Of a stretch of 64,000 bases of DNA, positions 58,659-64,000 are shown piece after piece. The DNA is from Chlorokybus atmophyticus. Lineage: Eukaryota; Streptophyta; Chlorokybophyceae; Chlorokybales; Chlorokybaceae. The first letter of the stretch is position 1, and each line of letters begins with the position of its first letter. Both the position numbers and the translations under genes were made by a program. Location of the stretch: positions 331,356 through 395,355 of the forward strand of contig RHPI01000560.1 of assembly GCA_009103225.1 (NCBI GenBank), given 5' to 3'. The notes under the pieces are model-generated. The model did not search any database. It was not told where the DNA came from and was given only the letters and a program-made list of their open reading frames with translations.

Positions 58659-60936
58659 ATGAGTGTGGACAAGTGACACTTTCAGTTGTGCGCTACACCC
58701 GCCAGCATTGCAGCCTGCGGTGAGAGGGCCTCATTTAAGCATCGTGTTTCATAGTGTACAATTATTTTTGTTTGTATCATTACCACAAGCAACGTAGCAA
58801 AGTTATGTTATGTAGGTGCCATAATGGCACCTAGATGACAGAGTAAGTGGCAAAGGCACTTACTCATAAATACAATACGTTTAAGAGACAGGGATTGATT
58901 CTTACATTGTTGTTTACAATCTGGTTGATGTAGTTGCACAACTTACAGAAAGAAAGCCAAAGCTATCTTGTAAACATAATATATCTTGATATTCCCTTGT
59001 CAGCGCGCTAATTAAGGAAAAGCTATACATATATAACAACATCATATACAACAAGGTTGTATGGATAATATCATTTTTGCTTCGTACATCCAAAATACAA
59101 GTAGCATAACTTTGCATTTGTTGCAATCTTCACATTATGTAAAATAAATGAGATAGTGCTGGTCGTTTATCGTATGCGTCGTGAAGTGCTAAAAATAGTC
59201 TGTTATAAACTTGAGACTTGTTGAAACAGCAGCAGAATTGTGATTATCATTGAATTATCACCCCTTATATTTTGGGCCACCATTTCATCACTTAATTATG
59301 CTACAAGTTTATGTTTAAGAAACTGCTACATGACTTATGTAGTGTTAATTATTAATAATACCACATACAACTTATTATAGCAAACTCATACACATGGACC
59401 GGCCATTTCTAAATAGTAAACTTGCTTGCATCTGACCAGCTGCAAGCAACACCATAGCAGTCATGACTACGTAGGGGCCAAAGTACTACGCACACCGCCT
59501 AATTCACATGTTACACAGCTGATCATACTATAAGCTGCAATATAATCAAAAAACTTAAGCAAAGACCGTCACGCTGTACCAGTAGCGCACATGTTGTAAA
59601 AAGCATAATGCACCAAGTTTATGCAACACGCCTTCCCTTATCATACATGAATAATCATCCATACACCATTGGTAATGCTTGAATATCAACAACTAACTCA
59701 ATTGTATAATTATGTTGTTCTATCAAACTTTGTGTTTGTGCCAGTATTAGCATAAACATAAATAAAGTACAAATGCATTCCATAATTGATATTTTTAAAG
59801 ATTCATCACTTGATTTACGTAATGGTTGTGCTTGTTGAATTGAAACAGCAATGATATTTGTTTACATATTGTTTACATATTGGCATTTATGTAGACCTCT
59901 TATATGAATTTTATATAAATTCATATAAGATTCTTGCGTACGGGTTTGTTGCACTATTATTGATGCATCAAGTACATTGCGCGCATCTTGTATTATGTAA
60001 ATTATAAAGGGGCCCCATATGCTTCTTGACACAGCACCGTATAGACATTGGCGGACAAACACTACACAAGACAACACTATAGAGCTACGTTTTCACAATA
60101 TAAGCTACACCTACGTGTTTGCACAATTCGCAGGCAGATGCTCAGCGGCGATCATGCAGGCGGTGTAGTACAATCAATTATACTACATTGTGTTGCACAA
60201 TGGATGGTGTGCTTTTATTAATGTAATGTTAATGACCATCAAATTATAAAGTTACTACTTAACAGATTATTTACATCTTTCACTCTTGATAAGTTTATAT
60301 CAAGTTCATTAACATTACACATTTTTGAGCTCATACTTACGATCGCGTGTATCAGCATCAACTTATAATATTGTTAGTGATTGAGCTTTAACATAACACG
60401 CCGAGTCACAATTGTACATTATCTGATTAAGAAGGAACCATACATCCTGAAATTAGCGTGGTGGAGCTATCTTCGTAGCGCATATCGGTATCTAATACAA
60501 TATGCTTTTATAACTTTACCTATGTGATTCACCATGTATCATTGCTTATCAAGGCTTTTATGAAACTAAACAAGACTATCAGATGAAATCAGAATTATTG
60601 CATCACATGACTGATGAGCACTTTGTCCTTGAAGTTTGAGTAGGTTGTTGCCCCCGAAAGACCTTTTCTTTGCAATGCGTGTTCTGGCTAGGCACACAGA
60701 AAGGCAATAGCACATTGAGCGTGTGCAAGTGCGTCGACGAGACAACTGTCGGCGCATAGCTTGCAACACATACCGGAATCGGAAGGTAGTCGTCGGATCA
60801 AGGGCTTTCGCATCTGACGGCTGAACAGCCAGGCCGCCCCGTCCGCTATAGCGGCTAGGGTTTTCTCCTGTGAGTCCTCTTTGACACCGCCGCCGTCGCC
60901 GCCGGCGTCGTTGTGGTAGGTGGCGGTGCTGCCGGG
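58659..60936. other. AT-rich gene-free region
   Basis: About 2.3 kb, visibly AT-rich from about 58740 to 60600, with no coding character. It contains a short perfect hairpin at 59899-59929 (arms CTTATATGAATTT / AAATTCATATAAG, loop TATAT). The last 300 bp before the uL23 gene should be its promoter. Confidence 0.5.
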
Positions 60937-61992
<1,056 letters not shown>

Positions 61993-63911
61993 ATGGTTGG
62001 ATTGCGCGTCATTGTAATATGTACCTACTGTGTTTGCCATTCTTTGTGTGTCCAGTGTGTTATGCTCTTTGCCTGTTATGGTGCATCCAGGGTGTGTCGC
62101 AGGCCAGTGGTCAGCGCGAGGGCCGTATGGCTCGATTGGTTATTTATGCAGTACACGTGGTAACTGCGTCTACACTACCAGTTGTGACAGGGAAATGCTT
62201 GTTAGGCTGGCAGTTTGGGCTCTGTCAGGCAGGTGAATTCACTGTGTTGATATTCTCTGGTCTCTTCACTGCTGTCCATTTGAGTAGCAGCAAGCCCAAG
62301 CCTTCAGCATTGCTATGTGCAATGCAAAAGGTGGATTTGCAGTGCCGCTCTAGAAACTGTCTGCAGTTGCCTGGCGCAGACATCGCGCTGTGGGCAATAA
62401 TTACATGCTACTCTTTTCATCTGTATACCGGTGTCACGCTGTGCAAGTGGCTCCCTACAGCACAGCCCTTAAATCATTACCTTATTCACATGCAAGCGTT
62501 GCTGTCAGTGTCGCCAGCCTTATAAATAGCTTACATCTGTTGTACACACGAGCAGCATGCACCGCACATCCCGCCGCATCAACAAATAAGCAATGCCATT
62601 CATGCGGACCCGAACCAATACAAGCCAGCAAGCAAGTAGTGAAGTATGTAGTTATATGTAGTTATATACACTAGAGGGCTGGCAAGAAGTCTAATGCGCA
62701 TATGCGCAGGCAGCAACGGCAGAGCGGTGTTGACAGACTGATGACCACGACAACAGCAGGACACACAGCAGGTGACGATGAAACTGCCTGCTAGCAGCCG
62801 TCGTCTCAGCAGCGCGGCTCCAAGATACAATATGGCAGTGGACGATTGACCGAGGATGAAAACACGATGACGTGATGCCACCGCCGCTGTGCAGTGCATT
62901 GTTTGTACACAACACTCACAATCACACCCGCCTAGCCCGCGTGCACACACGTGTACAGCTGTGTGGCAGGTGATGACTTGCTGCGATGCATGCATGCGTG
63001 ACTGACGAGGTTGGGGTGTACTGGTAGTAATGTAAGTAGGGAGGTAGTTGGTAGATCAAGTGTGGTTAGCCCGTTGGTACGGTTCTGTGTATCCCTATGC
63101 TGTTGCTTGTTGCACGCATAGCATATGCACCAGCACTCCCTTGTAATCCTTTATGTATTATGCTATGTGTTGTCCATGCCTGTGCGCATTGCACTTGGGA
63201 CCGCCTCCATGGTTGGATTGTTCGCTGCAAGCGGTTGCCCACAACTACAGCATGACACATGGCGCTACGGTTGTATGTCTGGGTCACAAGCAGGGCCTCC
63301 GTGTGTTGTCACTTAAAAATGCTGCACAAGACATGACCAACATCACGCGCCGACAAGCAAAAAGCAACAACCAAACATCATGCCATCATGATGTTGGCAG
63401 CATCCACTGCCAATGACGCATTCAGTCTGTGCCTCTATGCATAAGGTATACGTCGTAGCGCAAAAAAAGCAATCCAAATGCACAACAAGCACTACCACAA
63501 GCAGCAAGCAAACTAGACACAAAGACAGGCAAAAGCAACACCTCAATTATTACAGAGGCTTTACAACTATGTGCATTACATGCACTATGTGCTCTAGGCG
63601 GGGCGCGGCAGTAGGGTTGAGATGCAGTGGCAAGCAGCAAGCGAGAAGCAACCAACCAACCTGAACACACAGGCATGCATATCTGCCACGTGCAAGCTTG
63701 ATAACACATGCACAACAGAGTCACCAGCCGCACGCACGTGCGAGAAGTCACAAGCGCACCCTGGTGCTGTATGAGCCAGACTACCTGACAATGTGCGCGC
63801 TAGCATGCATAGTTGTATTACGATGTGCATGCGCATTGTGGTTGTTGTGGTCCTGTGTTGTGCAGTTAGCGCTATGGCTTTGACACTGGGACCTTGTGAC
63901 CGCTTGCTATT

Positions 63912-63913
<2 letters not shown>
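61993..63913. other. Region downstream of the uL23 gene, no gene recognised
   Basis: The first few hundred bases should be the uL23 3' UTR. Later frames on both strands are short and lack recognisable content. Confidence 0.45.

Positions 63914-64000
<87 letters not shown>
63914..64000. repeat. (GA)n microsatellite running off the right edge
   Basis: At least 87 bp of GA dinucleotides to the end of the window, the complement type of the CT repeat at 32014-32396. Confidence 0.97.

Overview
This is an intron-rich nuclear window, most likely from a green alga (Viridiplantae). The plastid-type genes point that way: a ClpF-like Clp adaptor, a transit-peptide chorismate mutase, a thylakoid-lumen FKBP and a plastid-targeted EthD-like protein. 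So do the early-nodulin-like phytocyanin domains, which are a plant/algal fold. Genes have many short introns (about 60-530 bp) rich in GT/CA runs. I cannot name the genus. Gene models were built by hand from splice sites and checked by summing exon phases. No database search was possible.

Layout. 1-2035 (-): 3'-truncated ClpF-like gene. 3312-5572 (-): plastid chorismate mutase, 8 exons, 344 aa. 6409-7174 (+): DPH4, 151 aa. 8337-10511 (+): lumenal FKBP, 8 exons, 270 aa. 11632-16495 (-): a 19-exon gene for a 962-aa GPI-anchor-type protein with six tandem phytocyanin/ENODL domains. 17365-29650: a mobile-element block holding a decayed Ty3/gypsy chromovirus, a 4.9-kb Plavaka-like DNA transposon inserted in its integrase, a related transposon end with tandem repeats, hairpin elements, a PHD-finger fragment and a 390-bp TRIM. 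30831-31567 and 34504-35494 (+): two paralogous small cysteine-rich secreted proteins on either side of a CT microsatellite. 35848-39990 (-): a purple acid phosphatase with a C-terminal membrane anchor, 709 aa. 43640-46617 (-): a plastid-targeted protein with two EthD-like domains, 451 aa. 49133-50836 (+): a coiled-coil/PH protein. 51553-57268 (-): a 17-exon coiled-coil/tandem-C2 protein, 1230 aa. 57616-58658 (+): a FAM177-like protein, divergent from the C2 gene. 60937-61992 (+): ribosomal protein uL23 (RPL23A). Gene-free stretches are often AT-rich and carry palindromes and foldback repeats.

The host genes do not form an operon-like pathway. They are plastid functions (protein turnover, shikimate pathway, lumen folding), translation (diphthamide, uL23), cell-surface or secreted proteins and membrane-binding coiled-coil proteins. 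The most unusual items are the six-domain copper-less phytocyanin built from repeating 3-exon modules, the Plavaka-like transposon with two divergent genes and a readable CAA target duplication, the complete TRIM, and a 241-bp identical exon-intron duplication that starts exactly at an N and is probably an assembly artefact.
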